A DNA stretch of 64,000 bases from Megalonaias nervosa (GCA_016617855.1 JAECUM010093582.1:1-64000); one strand, 5' to 3'; counted from the first letter of the stretch, positions 9,647 to 20,878 are shown. Numbers and translations: made by a program. Notes: a model not told the origin generated them from the sequence alone.

Positions 9647-10063
9647 CTTGAATTTCTTCACTGTCACAAGTGTTTTCTCTTGTTCCTCACTTTCTTCTCG
9701 TCTTTTTTTCTTCTCTTTCTGGACGTGTCTAAGTTCTTCCTTTAAGGTGAGCAAAGCTTTCTCCTGTTCGAAACCCCTCTCCTCCTCCTGCCCCTGTTGT
9801 TTCTTTGGGCAGTATGAAGACCTATGTCCTTTCTCTTGACAATGTTAACAAGTTTCTTGACCTTTGTCTCTTTTTGCGCTTGTCGTACTTTGACGTTGTG
9901 GACATTCAGAAGACCAATGCCCTTTCTTCTGACAGATATAGCAAGTATCTTGTCTTCTATCTCGAAAGGAGAGGGGAGTAGTCCGTCGGCGTTCTGAAGA
10001 AAACCATCGTATGACGCCTCGCAAAGCTCTGATCACAAGTTCGATCTGTGTTGGTTCTTCTAT
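9572..10063 (-). pseudogene. CCHC zinc-knuckle protein (element B1)
   Basis: The first knuckle is complete: CYICQKKGHWSSEC (C-x2-C-x4-H-x4-C). The second is interrupted by a TAA (9845-9847) between its first cysteine and the HC of the motif. Beyond the stop the frame stays open through a Glu-rich helix to a poly-Lys tail ending at 9572. The expected start codon at 10061-10063 is ATA. The B2 homologue is at 62366-62755, also divergent from PolB. Retroviral-type knuckles bind single-stranded nucleic acid; the role here is unknown. Confidence 0.65.
9610..9650. repeat. poly-T tracts
   Basis: Two runs of T separated by a C inside the Lys-rich tail of the zinc-knuckle gene (poly-A on its coding strand), probably an expanded lysine run. 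Confidence 0.8.
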
Positions 10064-10202
10064 CTTTCTAGTAGGATTGAGAGTGAAATGAGTACTTTGA
10101 GGGAAGACACTGACCCTTTATATAGAGAAGACACTGGCCTTACGTTGATATATGGAGGACTATGACGTTTAAAATGTAGTCATTTGACCCTTTGCAATCA
10201 AG
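10064..10202. promoter_or_regulatory. divergent promoter between zinc-knuckle gene and polB (B1)
   Basis: The minus strand has TATATAAAGGG at about 10120-10130 for the knuckle gene. The plus strand has TATATGGAGG near 10150 for polB. The B2 region 62232-62365 has the same arrangement. Confidence 0.55.
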
Positions 10203-12117
10203 ATGAAACAATTGCTCCATTTCGTGAAGAAAGGAGAAGAAAGTTAGAGAAAGGAACGTGACCTATCTCTTCACACAGTAGCTGAAATTTTGGCCCAAAG
10301 CCATGCCATTGATTTTGAAAATGAATGAGTGATCCAGAATCCAAACCCAAAGAGTCAAAGTCAAACCAAAGTCCACCACCAGTGACCCCTGAAAACTACT
10401 ACCACATTTGAGAGACGGATAAACGCTCCTCAGGAAATTTAGAACCATAACCTACGCGTGCACGGTAAAGTTTACAGATTTCAAATCAGACGTACCCTCA
10501 ACGGTACACCCAAAATCAGTTTTTACAACGTACCATGGAAGACGTGTACGAGGCCACTTGTCAGCGACGCTTAAAGTTAGAACAGCAAGGATACCAAGTG
10601 GTGGAAATGTAGGAACACGAGTACGATCACCGTTTCAAAACCGATCCCGAGTTTAAACGCATCATGGAAAGTTATAAGTTGGTGGACCCTCTGAACCCGC
10701 GGGACAGTTTGTATGGAGGACGGACGAATGCCACCTGTTTGCTGTATCACCCCGAGGAGGACAAAAGAGAAGAAATCAAATACTTGGACGTGTGTTCGCT
10801 GTATCCTTACGTGTGCAAATATTATCACTTTCCCGCGGGGCACAAACAATTGCTGATGAAACACATCGACCTGGACAACATTCAACAATACGAAGGATTG
10901 ATTAAATGTAAAGTCCTGCCTCACACAGACTAACACTATCCAGTCTTACCTCACCATTGCCAGGGAAAACTGATGTTTCCTTTGTGCCGTACGTGTGCCG
11001 AAACGTGCAACCAAGACAAACCTTGTCAGCACATCCAGGAAGAACGCGCCTTGACATGAACGTGGGTCAGCGTGGAATTGTTCAAAGCTCTGGACTTAGG
11101 ATACCAGTTGTTAGAAGTGTACGAAAAATTTACCACTTTCCCAAGACAGAACAGTACCACAAGGGCGACGAGACTCAGAAAGGTATTTTCGCAGAATACG
11201 TGGATGCCTTTTTGAAACTGAAACAAGAAGCCAGTGGCTATCCTTCCTGGTGCCACACTCCCGAAGACCAAAGGAAATTCAAAGAGAATTATTTTGAGAA
11301 GAAAGGCATCACTTTAGATCACATCGAGAAAAACGAAGGTCGATGATCGTTTGCCAAAGAGACGTTGAATTGCTTGTGGGAAAAAATGGCACAACGACCG
11401 TGTTTACCCAAGACGGAGTATTTTTCCAATCCTTCCCGCTACTTCCAGATGATTCACGACAAAACCAAATACATGAAACACGTGGACGTCCTTCGTGAAG
11501 ACTTGATCCTGGTCAATTACGAAGAAGAACTTGAGTTTGTAGAGGCCAATGAATTTGGAAATGTCATCATTGTGGCTTATGTGACAGCCCATGCTTGCTT
11601 AAAATTGTGCGAAGCTTAAGAACTGTTAGGAGATCGTGTGCTGTATTTTAATGCAGACAGTTGGATCTACTTCGATCACCTTGGTCAACGTCACCCTGAC
11701 ATCGAAGGAGACCGTTTAGGAGCCTGGACAGACGAGGACCCCAACGACAAGATTCTAAGATTTGCTAGTGGCGGTTCCAAAAATTACGGCTACGAATACC
11801 GGGATCCCCAAGGAGAAGTGCACACCGAGTGTAAAGTGAAATGATTGACACTGAATTATCGCACCAGTCAAGTGGTGAACTATGTGGTATTGAAAGAAGC
11901 CTTGTAGTCCGGAGAGGATCAAGATTTTAAAGTGATCACCTACGATCCTCACAAGATTGTACGTTTACCCACACATCAAATCGTCAGTCGACCTTTGGAA
12001 AAAGTGCATCAAATCGTGTACCAGAAGCAAGTGCAGATTCCCAACCACTTCACTTTACCATTCGGACACGTCGAAATTGGTCAGCACATAAAAAGGAGAA
12101 ACGTCCAAGACCGATAA
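10203..12117 (+). pseudogene. polB: protein-primed DNA polymerase B, internally deleted (element B1)
   Basis: The N-terminus (MKQLLHFVKKGEES) aligns with the start of B2 PolB at 62231. Near 10505 the sequence jumps to the region before the palm, losing about 2.1 kb: the zinc-binding and exonuclease parts. What remains has motif A (YLDVCSLYPYV, near 10785-10815) and thumb/C-terminal segments. The motif C segment at about 11645 reads YFNADSWIYF, so the first catalytic Asp of DTDS is lost. It ends at a TAA (12115-12117) after a QDR tail. Several stops and shifts occur. Confidence 0.85.
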
Positions 12118-12147
12118 TTCATTCTGATTACAATTGCCAAGCGGGAA

Positions 12148-12778
12148 AGACGAATCTTTTTAAACAGACACAAATCAAGTTCGGTGATTCTCAAGTGGAA
12201 TGCGATGCTGTGCCTTGCAATTGCAGGGATGCCGTACTCTTTGACCTCAGCGATTCAGTACCACATCATGGGAACTTTGCTATGACTACTACAACTACAC
12301 CTATATGGAAAGTAATGATGTGCGTGTCAAACCTGTCGGATGCGCAGGCCTTGACACTCGTTATCGTGGACTCATTGCTGGTTTTCATTGTCAATATCAT
12401 CCTCAACGTGACACCGTGCGACTACCACTCTACGGATGTCATCCATGCTTGAGCAAACTACTGCGGGTTTCACCGTAACCTGATCAAAATGAGACTGTGA
12501 AAGAAGAATATTCGTTCCCTGTGCGTTTGTCTGAATACTGCGACTTTGAAAGTCGTTTCCAGACCTTCCAAGGAAAGTGGCCTAAATATCTGGGGGGACC
12601 TATTCCCGAATAATTGGCCAGAGCCGTATTTACCTACTTGGGCGATGGTGATAAAGTCAAGTGCATCAGTTGCGGTGTGTCACTTCACCAGTGGGAGCAG
12701 AAAGATTCAGCTTACCTAGAACATGTTCTATGGTCTCCACACTGTCACTACCTACCTTTAGTGGGACAACCTCAGTAA
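12148..12778 (+). pseudogene. BIR-domain (IAP-like) protein (element B1)
   Basis: The region 12535-12775 encodes a baculovirus IAP repeat: the lead-in FESRFQTFQGKWP, then GDGDKVKCISCG, then W...KD...EHVLWSPHC. The four zinc ligands (two Cys, His, Cys) and the conserved Gly/Trp are all present. A TAA interrupts it before LARA. The upstream region (12195-12450) encodes a Cys-containing segment, QVECDAVPC, also found in B2. Such proteins inhibit caspases or act as ubiquitin ligases; no RING domain is evident. The exact start is uncertain. Confidence 0.65.
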
Positions 12779-12781
12779 TCT

Positions 12782-13231
12782 CTTGATGTTATTTTACGAG
12801 AGAATATTCATGGTTTGTCTGTGGAGTTAAGAGATCGCATTTACAGAGAGTTGGTCAATATACAAGTCAAACGCAACGAACAATTACATCCGTTAAGTGA
12901 CCAGTGTTTAAACCACTGGTACCTGAATGCTATAAGGGAACTAATTCTGATGAAAGCGTTCCAGTGGTCAGACATTGATCAACTGACCAAGGGTCAGAAG
13001 ACTTTGGTTGCTACCGATTCTACTTACAAATAGTCCATGCTACAACGAATTCCAGAGGAAGTCTTAGAGGATTACCAAACCTTTTACTCTTATCAAATTT
13101 TGTCTGCAGAGGACAATTATGTGCGGTGTGTAGTGTGTGACCTAGTGACTAAACTATTTGGAAACGTCGACGGAGTACGATCAGTTCTGTGCAAAAGGTA
13201 CACTTATTACCTCCGACAAAATAGGGTATAA
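12782..13231 (+). pseudogene. unknown protein with LP.EL...IY..L motif (element B1)
   Basis: Two collinear frames in the same register are separated by one TAG (13031-13033). The first opens with ENIHGLSVELRDRIYREL and QCLNHWYLNAIRELILM. The second has a C-x2-C pair (RCVVCDLVTK) and ends KRYTYYLRQNRV. The start codon seen in B2 is lost here. Its stop TAA is part of the next gene's TATAAAAA. The opening helix is faintly F-box-like, but I cannot assign a family. It always follows the BIR gene. Confidence 0.5.
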
Positions 13232-13243
13232 AAACTTGCTACC

Positions 13244-13843
13244 ATGCTACGACCTTTATCTTTAGCAATACAACAATTGCCGTGGAAGAAAATCAATGAC
13301 ATTATTCATATAGTGGTTGATTACCAACGCTTTTTACGAGAGCTGTATCAAATGAATTTGGGCCGTCGTGTGGTGTGTTTTAGTGACTCCCTTTCTAGGA
13401 TTTATTTTACTAGCCGATTCCTTGTGGGCTCTTTATGATCTGTACCTCACAGTACCACCAAACACATGAGGATGGTACATTTAAATGTAAACGAGAAACT
13501 CATTCTGTTAAATGCCTTGCGCTTTCATCTCGATGCATCTCTACCTCTACGGGAAAAAAAGATTCGTCAACTTTTAGTCACTGAAGATGTTTACGACGAT
13601 GTGTGTAGAGCTGTTACTTACACCCTCACTGGCCAGATGTAAGTGACTGGAAAAGTTGGGGTTTCCAGGCTTGGACAAAAGAAGCGGCAAACTATGCAAA
13701 AAATTTGTGATCATAAATTCAAACGTTCAGTGAAAAAAGTAACATTTAAACCTGTGTGAGCCACAGTGTCAGAAGAAGACCCCGACAACGAGGAAAATAA
13801 CCCCATTCATGACAGGACTGTCATTGATATGGACACCCCCTAA
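13244..13843 (+). pseudogene. unknown element B1 protein downstream of a TATA box
   Basis: It starts MLRPLSLAIQQLPWK about 12 nt after TATAAAAA. It continues, with shifts near 13430 and 13610, through LRFHLDASLPLREKKIRQLL and TEDVYDDVC to an acidic end (SEEDPDNEENN). The same order is present in B2 (56170-56751). No known domain is seen. It lies between the BIR/unknown genes and the ATPase. Confidence 0.5.
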
Positions 13844-13867
13844 AGGCCATTCCGGGAGGACCCCTGT

Positions 13868-14053
13868 GTGACTGTGCCAAGTGTAGAGACTCTAAGAACA
13901 TTACCCAGTGTTCCTTGGACACCACAAATCCGTCACAAAAAATGTTGTACAGTCACATGTTTATATTCTACTTTGATCGTTTTGATGTGTATTTTATCGA
14001 TGTACTTAACCATTTGGCTTATATGTATTTTTGTCTTTCGTGTTCAATTTTAA
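13868..14053 (+). CDS. possible small membrane tail or 3' UTR
   Basis: A 61-aa frame whose last half is hydrophobic (STLIVLMCILSMYLTIWLIC). A related stretch exists in B2 (about 55980-56150). It could be the C-terminus of the preceding gene, with the break at 13843 being a mutation, or a 3' UTR with an AATAAA signal near 14060. Low certainty. Confidence 0.25.
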   Translation: MTVPSVETLRTLPSVPWTPQIRHKKCCTVTCLYSTLIVLMCILSMYLTIWLICIFVFRVQF

Positions 14054-14137
14054 AAGTTTTGAAATAAACGTATCCTGAAAAAGTATAAAAACTCTTGTCT
14101 TATCTGTCTTCGTTTCAAAAGTGACATTCCCTGCACT

Positions 14138-14563
14138 ATGGCTACCTCTGTTGTCTCTGCTCGCTCTTCCTCCAATTTCAAAGTCATAGACGAAAACTTA
14201 GATCGTGCCAGTTGGGAGACCTTGTATCTTCGTCATCCCTTTAACATGTTAATTGCTGGACCGAGAATTTCAGGCAAAACCGAATTTGTCAACGTTTGAT
14301 CGAACATAAAAACCATTTGATCGATCGCCCACCTCAACGTATCGTGTGGTGTTACAAAGAGTGTCAATCGGCGTACAGCCTCCTGCGAGAAAGTCAAGGC
14401 GATGCATTCCTGGTGAAGACGACGGGATCGTCTCTGACCCCATTCAAAGTCATCTGGTCATCTTCGACAACATGTTAGGAGAAGACGAAGAAGAAATTAA
14501 ACTGGTTTACACACAAAGGGCATCATCGTAATTCCAGTGTCATTTACATCACCCAAAATTTGT
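14138..14563 (+). pseudogene. genome-packaging ATPase, C-terminally deleted (element B1)
   Basis: It starts MATSVVSARSSSNFK after a TATAAAAA box. The Walker A motif is damaged (GPRISGKTEFV versus GPGGSGKTEF in B2), and a shift follows. The segment VIYITQNLF is reached, after which the frame stops and joins directly to the middle of the next gene; the C-terminal third and the start of the core gene are gone. The A32/FtsK-like ATPase would pump DNA into the capsid. Confidence 0.75.
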
Positions 14564-15258
14564 TTTAACAAAGAAAAACCATCGGCACCAACAGTCTCAA
14601 TGTCTTAGAAGCCAGTCTCAGAGAAGCCTTACGATGGTTCACGGTGACAGCACGTCAATTACTGCAAGGCATCATTCACATCCCTCATCAAACCATACGT
14701 GTCATCATTCGATCCCCCTTAAAATGGGTTCCCAATGCTCCCAAAGTCCGACCCAAGAAAAAAGCCACTCCCCTACCCAATGTTACCCAGAAGAAAAAGA
14801 GCAGTGGTGTCAGACCCTAAAAAACAGCTTCTACCCGCAAGAGAGGCATTGCGGCTAGGGTGCAGCCTTACATCCCCAAACCACTATCTGCAGCCACGGT
14901 GACCGCGTCTCCAGCAGCCAGAGATTCTTCCACTTCTCCGTTGAAGGTGATGCCAGCCAAACCCAATTTGACACTCATCTTTCCTAATTTGATGACAAAA
15001 TGGAAACCCGTGTCTCCAGGAACTTCTCCTCCAGCGGTGACACACTCCTCCTCTTTAGCTGCTGCAGCAGCTGCTAACAAAGTACCCTCCCCAAAAATCA
15101 AAGTCCAAGAGAGATCGGGTATGTTACAGAGTTTACTGGATTTATGCAAGCAAGAACTGTCCCGATTTAGTCCTTTGCGAACCCGTCAACGTCGAGTGAT
15201 GCCTGCCATGAAAATAATAAGACGGACCGACAATCAGAGGCAACGCGTTCAGCTATAA
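14564..15258 (+). pseudogene. basic virion core protein (element B1)
   Basis: Homologous to B2 54303-55062. The N-terminal part is missing. Preserved are LLQGIIHIPHQT, LKWVPNAPKVRPKKK, a Lys-rich stretch, an Ala/Ser/Pro-rich middle, LDLCKQELSRFSPLRTRQRR, and a basic end stopping at 15258 where TAA overlaps the next TATAAAAC box. It resembles adenovirus-type core proteins in composition and probably condenses DNA. Confidence 0.55.
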
Positions 15259-15314
15259 AACAAACCTGGGTAAACGATGGTTATCAGTGCTTTCGTGCTC
15301 CTGAATGCACAAAG

Positions 15315-15600
15315 ATGGCGCATGCCAGACGTGTACACATTCACCATCGTCGTTCTCCTGTCCAAAAATGAAAATGAAAGTGAAAAGGACAGTCGCGTCC
15401 TTTGACCCCACATCCTAAGAAACGCTTAGCCAAGGACCGACGTCTACCCCAGAAAAGACACCATCGTCCACTGAAAAAGAGGAGCAACCACAGGGGAGGA
15501 TTTTCTCTTTATGGCGATGATGCGATAGTCAAAGAGGTCGTCAAACTGACCGGTCACTTCCCCTACCTATTACTCCAAAAATACTACTTCAAAAAAGATA
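15315..15600 (+). pseudogene. small Arg/Lys/His-rich core protein (element B1)
   Basis: It starts MAHARRVHIHHRRSPVQK in the leader-cassette context CACAAAGATG, then meets a TGA. The frame further on (from 15402) shows KKRLAKDRR, HHRPLKKRSNHRGGF and a hydrophobic end. B2 carries two tandem copies of this type (53753-54247). Confidence 0.5.
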
Positions 15601-15668
15601 AGATAAAGAACGTGTGCCAAGTCATCGACGTCAGTGTATTATTTGTGTGTGCTCCGGAAGAAACAAAG

Positions 15669-16107
15669 ATCTCACACCCAGAAGCCATCACTCTTCTACC
15701 CCCAAAAGGAAAGAAAAGGGAAGGACTGCCTCTTCGTTTAGCCAAACATTGGGACGTGTTGTCCGTTCTGTCCAAAGCCCCTCCACCCATGCGAAAACAA
15801 CTCATTCAAGCCACCTCCAAAGACGTCGTCTATACAGTGTAAAAATGTTGGCTGAATGTCTTGAAAGGAACGACTCCTTTGTCTCAACATCAGAAAGAAT
15901 GTTTAGCCAAGCATCGACACGTTCTTCGCCAAATAGTCCAAAAGAAAATACCCATCCGTCAAAACAAATAGATGGTACAACGCGAAGGATTTGTGCATAT
16001 GTTGTTAGGACCCATTGTCAAAGGAGTATTGGGACCAATGATTACATAACTCGTGGGAGCTGCTGCTTCACAAGGGATAGGTCAAAGATTAAAAGGATCA
16101 AGAAGAT
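15669..16107 (+). pseudogene. small core protein with hydrophobic tail, pX-like (element B1)
   Basis: Homologue of B2 53245-53661. The start codon is ATC instead of ATG. The body reads RLAKHWDVLSVLSKAPP, QATSKDVVYTV then stop, then KCWLNVLKGTTPLSQHQKEC and a VQREGF segment before a glycine-rich hydrophobic tail. Several stops. Confidence 0.55.
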
Positions 16108-16158
16108 AAAAGGGACCTCTGGGGTCAAAAGATCTCTGACGTGACCTTTGGAATCTGA

Positions 16159-16820
16159 TGGAAGGACGAAAACTTACAAACGATGGCTGGAAATTCATCG
16201 TTGGCAAGAACAATGGACCCCTCATTTACCTCCCAATCCTCATTTGAATGAGATGTCCCAGTACAACTCGAATTGCAATCGTTGATAGATCGCAGCGATT
16301 TGTCAGAAACGGAAAAGTCGCAACGGTTCGGGCAAGTGTTGCAACGACTTCAACTCTTTCACCAGAACGATTTAGACGAAACAACTCGACCGACTCTGAA
16401 AGATTTTAAGACCTTGATGAAAAGTCCATCACCACCACCACCACCACCACGCTCAGTTACCAAGACAGACGCAGCTCCACGGATGCCTGAAGAAGAAGAG
16501 GCCGGCAAAGTCTTTCAAACACCGTCGGCAGTTCCCATCCCTAGTATGATTTCAGCGTCTTTTTAACCCTTTCCCCAACACCCCAACGAGAAGATCTCAA
16601 AGCTTGGGTTAAAATGTTGATGATGATGATGATGAAAATGAAAGAAGTGAAACCAGAAGTCAAAAAAGAAAGCATGACAAAAGCCACCCCTTTAATACCG
16701 CCACCACCACCACTACCCTTAACCTCTATTATCGTGTCATGTCGGAAACGTAAAGCCGTTTCCAAACTACCACATCACCCCATCCAAAGTTGCATCAGTG
16801 AAGAATGGGTGACTTATTAA
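16159..16820 (+). pseudogene. Polinton-type protein preceding the integrase (element B1)
   Basis: It starts MEGRKL, shifts, and continues from about 16270 with LIDRSDLSETEKSQRFGQVLQRL, a four-helix-like motif also present in B2 and in other Polintons just upstream of integrase. Proline runs follow, and it ends SEEWVTY near 16820. The function is unknown. Confidence 0.55.
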
Positions 16821-16833
16821 AAAAAAAGTCCTG

Positions 16834-17956
16834 ATGGAGAATTTGTTAGCTAGCATTTACTACGATCCTTCCTATCCTGCGGCATACGGAAGAGTTCAGA
16901 AATTGTATCGTGCTGCCAAAAGACTCAAAAGTGTCCATTTACCTAAAGTGAGACGATGGTTACAAGAACAAGCCACGTACACCTTACACAAACCCATTCG
17001 ACGAAAATTTTCCAGAAATCGCACCCAAGTGGAGGGAATCTATCATCGGTGGCAAGCTGATTTAGCCGATGTCTCTCATTTGGCCACCCAAAATCGTGGC
17101 TTAAAAATATTTGTTTTGTGTCAATGATGTCTTTTCAAAATTTGCTTGGGTCGTGCCATTGACTTCCAAATCGAGCACTGAGTTAGTGCGAGCCCTAAAA
17201 CTGGTGTTGAAACAAAGCGGTAGTCACCTTCTTCGATGGCAAACCGACAAAGGCACCGAATTTCCGAACCAAGCTTTCCAAAAAGAATTAAAGAAACGAG
17301 ACATTCATTTTTTTTTCCACCACCGAGAACCCAGAAACCAAAGCCACCATCGTGAAACGTTTTCAACGCACCTTGAAAGAACGCATGTGGAAATATTTAA
17401 CACATCAACACACTCTCAAGTACATCGATGTCTTACCGCACCTGGTCAAAGCGTACAACAAATCTTATCATCGGAGCATCGTATGTGCCCCCCTCTCCCC
17501 CACCAAGAACTGACTCCGGACACCGAAGTGACCGTCTTTGAGCGACTGTTTGGTACGTCCCCGACTATGGCTGTCGCCAAGAAAGATGGAGTGTTGACCA
17601 AGGGAGTTTGGGTGCGCATTGGCAAAAACCAAACGAACTTTCGACAAATTTAATTACCGAATTGGACCACCGAATTGTTTCATGTCACTGGACGAGTGCG
17701 TAGCCGTCATCCTGCCGTCCATAAATTGGAAGACATGACCGGGGAAGTGTTAAAAGGAACTTTTCACTTGCCCGAGTTACAACGCATGACCAAAAAAGAA
17801 GACGAAGTGTATGATATCGAAAGCATTCTCAATCAAAGAACCAGTAAAGTGGGAAAATGTCGTGTCAAAGAAGTCAAAGTACATTGGAAAGGATATCCTC
17901 CGAGTTTTGACTCTTAGATCGACGCTTCGCAAGTCATCGACTATAAAATTAAGTGA
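16834..17956 (+). pseudogene. int: retroviral-type integrase with C-terminal chromodomain (element B1)
   Basis: The N-terminal part reads YYDPSYPAAYGRVQKLYRAA and TYTLHKPIRRKF. The catalytic core shows D in WQADLADV, D in TDKGTEF, and the glutamate region (ENPETKATIVKRF) in a shifted frame near 17330. The C-terminal part has DEVYDIESIL and VHWKGYPPSF, the aromatic cage region of a chromodomain. Shifts near 17125 and 17320 and a TAG near 17917 break it. It catalyses element integration; the chromodomain could guide target choice through histone marks. Confidence 0.85.
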
Positions 17957-17961
17957 CCATC

Positions 17962-18385
17962 ATGTCCTTCAACACGGCCTCAACTACCACAGTGACCACT
18001 CCTTCACCAAGTTCTTCTCTGCAAGATATAGAAAAGCAACCCTTGAGGGTGTGGTATAGAGAACGTGTGTCTAAAACGCAAATCGTCTTTTTCTGCCAAA
18101 TCTTTGTGGTGTATTGAGTCATGGGTGCTGCCATTGCCAATCAATTTGAGTTTGCAGCAAGGAGACAAACAATTGTGGACCATTTTACTGAGCAGTTGCA
18201 TCGGTTACCTTCTCCTCAATCCTTCCCTGAAACACTCTAACAGTAATAAAGGGAGTCTTGCTACCAACGTCAGTCACACTCCCAACAGTCACAATAACAA
18301 GAATCCTCCTTTAGACAGTCATCTGACCTCCAGTGACCCCTCGGACACTAGAACTCTGGAATTACGAATAACCAATTTTACTTAA
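17962..18385 (+). pseudogene. small two-segment membrane protein (element B1)
   Basis: It starts MSFNTAST. Homology to B2 50964-51395 covers KTQIVFFCQIFVVY, the first hydrophobic segment, and a second (TILLSSCIGYLLLNPSLK), with a shift or stop between. It ends LELRITNFT. Proteins of this pattern sit between integrase and penton genes in other Polintons; the role is unknown. Confidence 0.55.
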
Positions 18386-18862
18386 CTTTACCCAGTGACA
18401 GTTCCATCGATGTGTTTCCCCACAATACTTTGTGCTGTTTCACGGGCCATCCAACTGGATCACGAACCCCATTGAGAAGTGGCTTTGGTGGAAATGATTT
18501 ACCCTACACATATCAAAAACATCACTAAAAATGAAAACACTTTTGAGGTCGAAAGTCTGAACAACCAAGTGCAACAATACTTGAATGAAAACAAAACCTA
18601 AGATGCCTCCATGAAAAGACCAGTGTCCCCTGATACTCCACCGTAGATCTATCTGTTGAAAATTTCAGCAGGCTATTATTTTAGCGGTCAACATCTGGTG
18701 GACACGATTGCTGCCAAATTCATTGCCCTGTTTGGCAAAGAATTGGACAAAATCAAACGAAGTGTCACCATTGAGTGCCATAAAGTGTCTCGTCGCCTAC
18801 TGATGAAATGTTCGAATGCCAAAACGTTGTCACAGCAGTACAGCTTTCCATTTGATGGCTGA
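18370..18862 (+). pseudogene. penton-like minor capsid protein, N-terminal part only (element B1)
   Basis: The start reads YLTLPSDSS in a frame overlapping the previous gene's end. The middle reads LKISAGYYFSGQHLVD and KIKRSVTIECHKVSRRL. At about 18862 the sequence jumps into the middle of the MCP, so the penton C-terminus, the small core gene and the MCP N-terminus are all deleted. Confidence 0.65.
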
Positions 18863-19522
18863 TGCTGCCAATTACGAAACAGTCACGAAGACCCAAGACT
18901 CTATGTGAGACGCGCGGAAGTGTTACCTAAAGTGGGAAACGACATCAGTGACACTTTGAGCAGAACGACCGCCAAGTATGTGATACGACGGGTGGAAGTG
19001 AAAATTTTCACCATTGCCGCTGGACTCCGATCCAAGATCAAAGATCATCTATTCCAAGGACAGTTACCCAAACGTTTAATCATTGGCATCGTTAGCAATG
19101 CAGCCCTAAACGGAGCTCCCGATCAAAATCCTTTCGAGTTTGAGCATTACAACGTGTTCAAGATTGAAGTCAGTAGAGATGGCAAGACCTTGTGTACCAG
19201 ACCCGTCGAACCTGACTTTGACAAGAAGAATTACTTGAGGTCGTACTTGTCCCTGTACGAAGCTACCGGACAGCTAGGGACCAACAGTAGTCACGGCATT
19301 TTGTAAGACGATTATGCAGGAGGTTACGCTTTGTGGGCGTTTGATTTCAATCCAGACCAAGGTAGCGATGAGGGACATTTCCACCTAATTAGATACGGTC
19401 AATTGCGTGTGGAACTTCAGTTTGCTACAGCTCTACCCGAGAAGGTGAACGTCATCTTGTATACCGAATTCGACAATACGATAGAAATCAACAGTTTGAG
19501 AGAAGTCATTCTAGACTATTAG
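18863..19522 (+). pseudogene. MCP: major capsid protein, C-terminal part (element B1)
   Basis: It aligns with B2 48347-49060: an HLMADAANYET segment, RRAEVLPKVGNDISD, QGQLPKRLIIGIVSNAALNG, a glycine/histidine segment and the end INSLREVILDY (stop 19520-19522). The frame is broken by a TAA near 19304. The double-jelly-roll MCP forms the capsid shell; only the second half survives. Confidence 0.75.
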
Positions 19523-19527
19523 AAGCT

Positions 19528-20036
19528 ATGGAAGACACTTATCCCACTTTGAATGGTGGAGAATCTTTGGAAATGGAATGGGAGGATATCGTGGAAGCAG
19601 AACCACCCACCAAAAAAGACAAAGACCAAGAGGTGATGGTAACGTCCAGATAGCCAAAACCAGAACAACATTTAGTCTCCTGTTTTGCCAAACACCTGGA
19701 ATAAACAGTTACAGAGTTGACCAGGTAAGATTGCTATGGATGTCAAAACGATCATCCCAGTCAAATTCAACACGATAAATGTCTGATGATGAGTCAAGAA
19801 GAAAAATTGGACGAGTATCTGGATAACGCTTGGGCTCTCATCTCGGACGAAGCAATGTTGCATCTGTGGTATAACGACTTATTGATCATTCCTCTCCTCC
19901 ACTGACTGCACTAGAGATCCATCGCATCGAATCTCTCTTGGCCCAAAGTACGGAGACGAGGCGAAGAGACGGTTACTTGTCAGAGATTTTCAAGCAACAG
20001 GTCAGGATTGAATGGATGACTTATGATTACCTGTGA
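19528..20036 (+). pseudogene. acidic protein between MCP and protease (element B1)
   Basis: It starts MEDTYPTLNGGESLEMEWED. A shift near 19620 and stops follow. Later pieces include SQEEKLDEYLDNAWALISDEA and a basic end (EIFKQQVRIEWMTYDYL). The B2 homologue is at 47838-48341. The function is not recognised. Confidence 0.5.
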
Positions 20037-20060
20037 AACAAGAAAAAACCCAAAACAAAC

Positions 20061-20613
20061 TGGATACCTGGGAACTTTATTACCTTTTGAAAAACAATTC
20101 GTACACCGCTTCTTGGAATCCTGTCATGTGCGCTAAAGATGAACTTCCTCATCGCAAACCTAAAGACCATCAACACGGACGACAGTCATCTTCCAGGAAC
20201 CCAATGGGTAGCCGTCTACTTTCCCCACGATGCCTGTGTGGAGTATTTTGATTTGTATGGATTACCACCTTTGGAAGGTGACATCATCGACTTTATGAAA
20301 AGAAATGCCCAGACGAATCGTTTCAATAATGTGAAATTACAAGGCACGCATTCCATGGTGTGTGGACAATATTGTGTGTATTTTCTTCCATCCACGCAGT
20401 CTTGGATATCCCTTAGAACATTTTGTGACTTATTTTGATCGTGACTCTTCTAGAAACGATGAAAAAGTAGATAGATGGTTTTGTGACTATTGTGGATATG
20501 TCTTTTCTTTAACTAGGAAACGTAGTGTATATCAATAGCCAAATGACCTTCATCAGTGGATGTCTAACTTGACTTCACAACGTTGTCAGCCTTGTCAAAA
20601 ATGTGTTATTTGA
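20061..20613 (+). pseudogene. pro: adenain-like maturation protease (element B1)
   Basis: The start ATG of B2 is CTG here. Catalytic features remain: TQWVAVYF, where B2 has THW (His replaced by Gln), YFDLYGLPP with the Asp, and CGQYCVYF with Gln and Cys. A shift near 20140 and another near 20400 break it. The tail CDYCGYVFSL...CQPCQKC has two Cys pairs. It would be an inactive protease copy. Confidence 0.75.
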
Positions 20614-20784
20614 AAAAAATATGTTGATGTTATATTATTTGTTGGTTAATTGTTGGTTGAATAACAATGTTATCAAAACATTAGCGTTGGTGGTTTGTTT
20701 TAAATTTTTTTATCACTATCTTTGCTCTTTGACTTCTCTCTATCCTTTACCATGAGATGAACTATAGCGTTCCTACCAAAACCT

Positions 20785-20878
20785 GTAGGGATGTTTTCTA
20801 TCGCGTCCGCGCTTGAACCATATAGCGCGAAGCGGTCTCCAGTCTGGCTATCCATTGTTAATGCGTCAGCCTATGAAG
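20785..20878 (+). promoter_or_regulatory. promoter-leader cassette (copy of a repeated module)
   Basis: GGGATGTTTTCTATCGCGTCC, then CATATAGCGCG (a decayed TATA), then the leader CCAGTCTGGCTATCCATTG before the ATG at 20879. The same module occurs near 21715 and in B2 near 44940, 46270 and 47040. Confidence 0.6.

Noticed and set aside
9572..9839. A separate Lys-rich gene on the minus strand, distinct from the knuckle gene
   Set aside because: It is in the same register as the zinc-knuckle frame and follows it after a single TAA, so it is the C-terminus of that gene.
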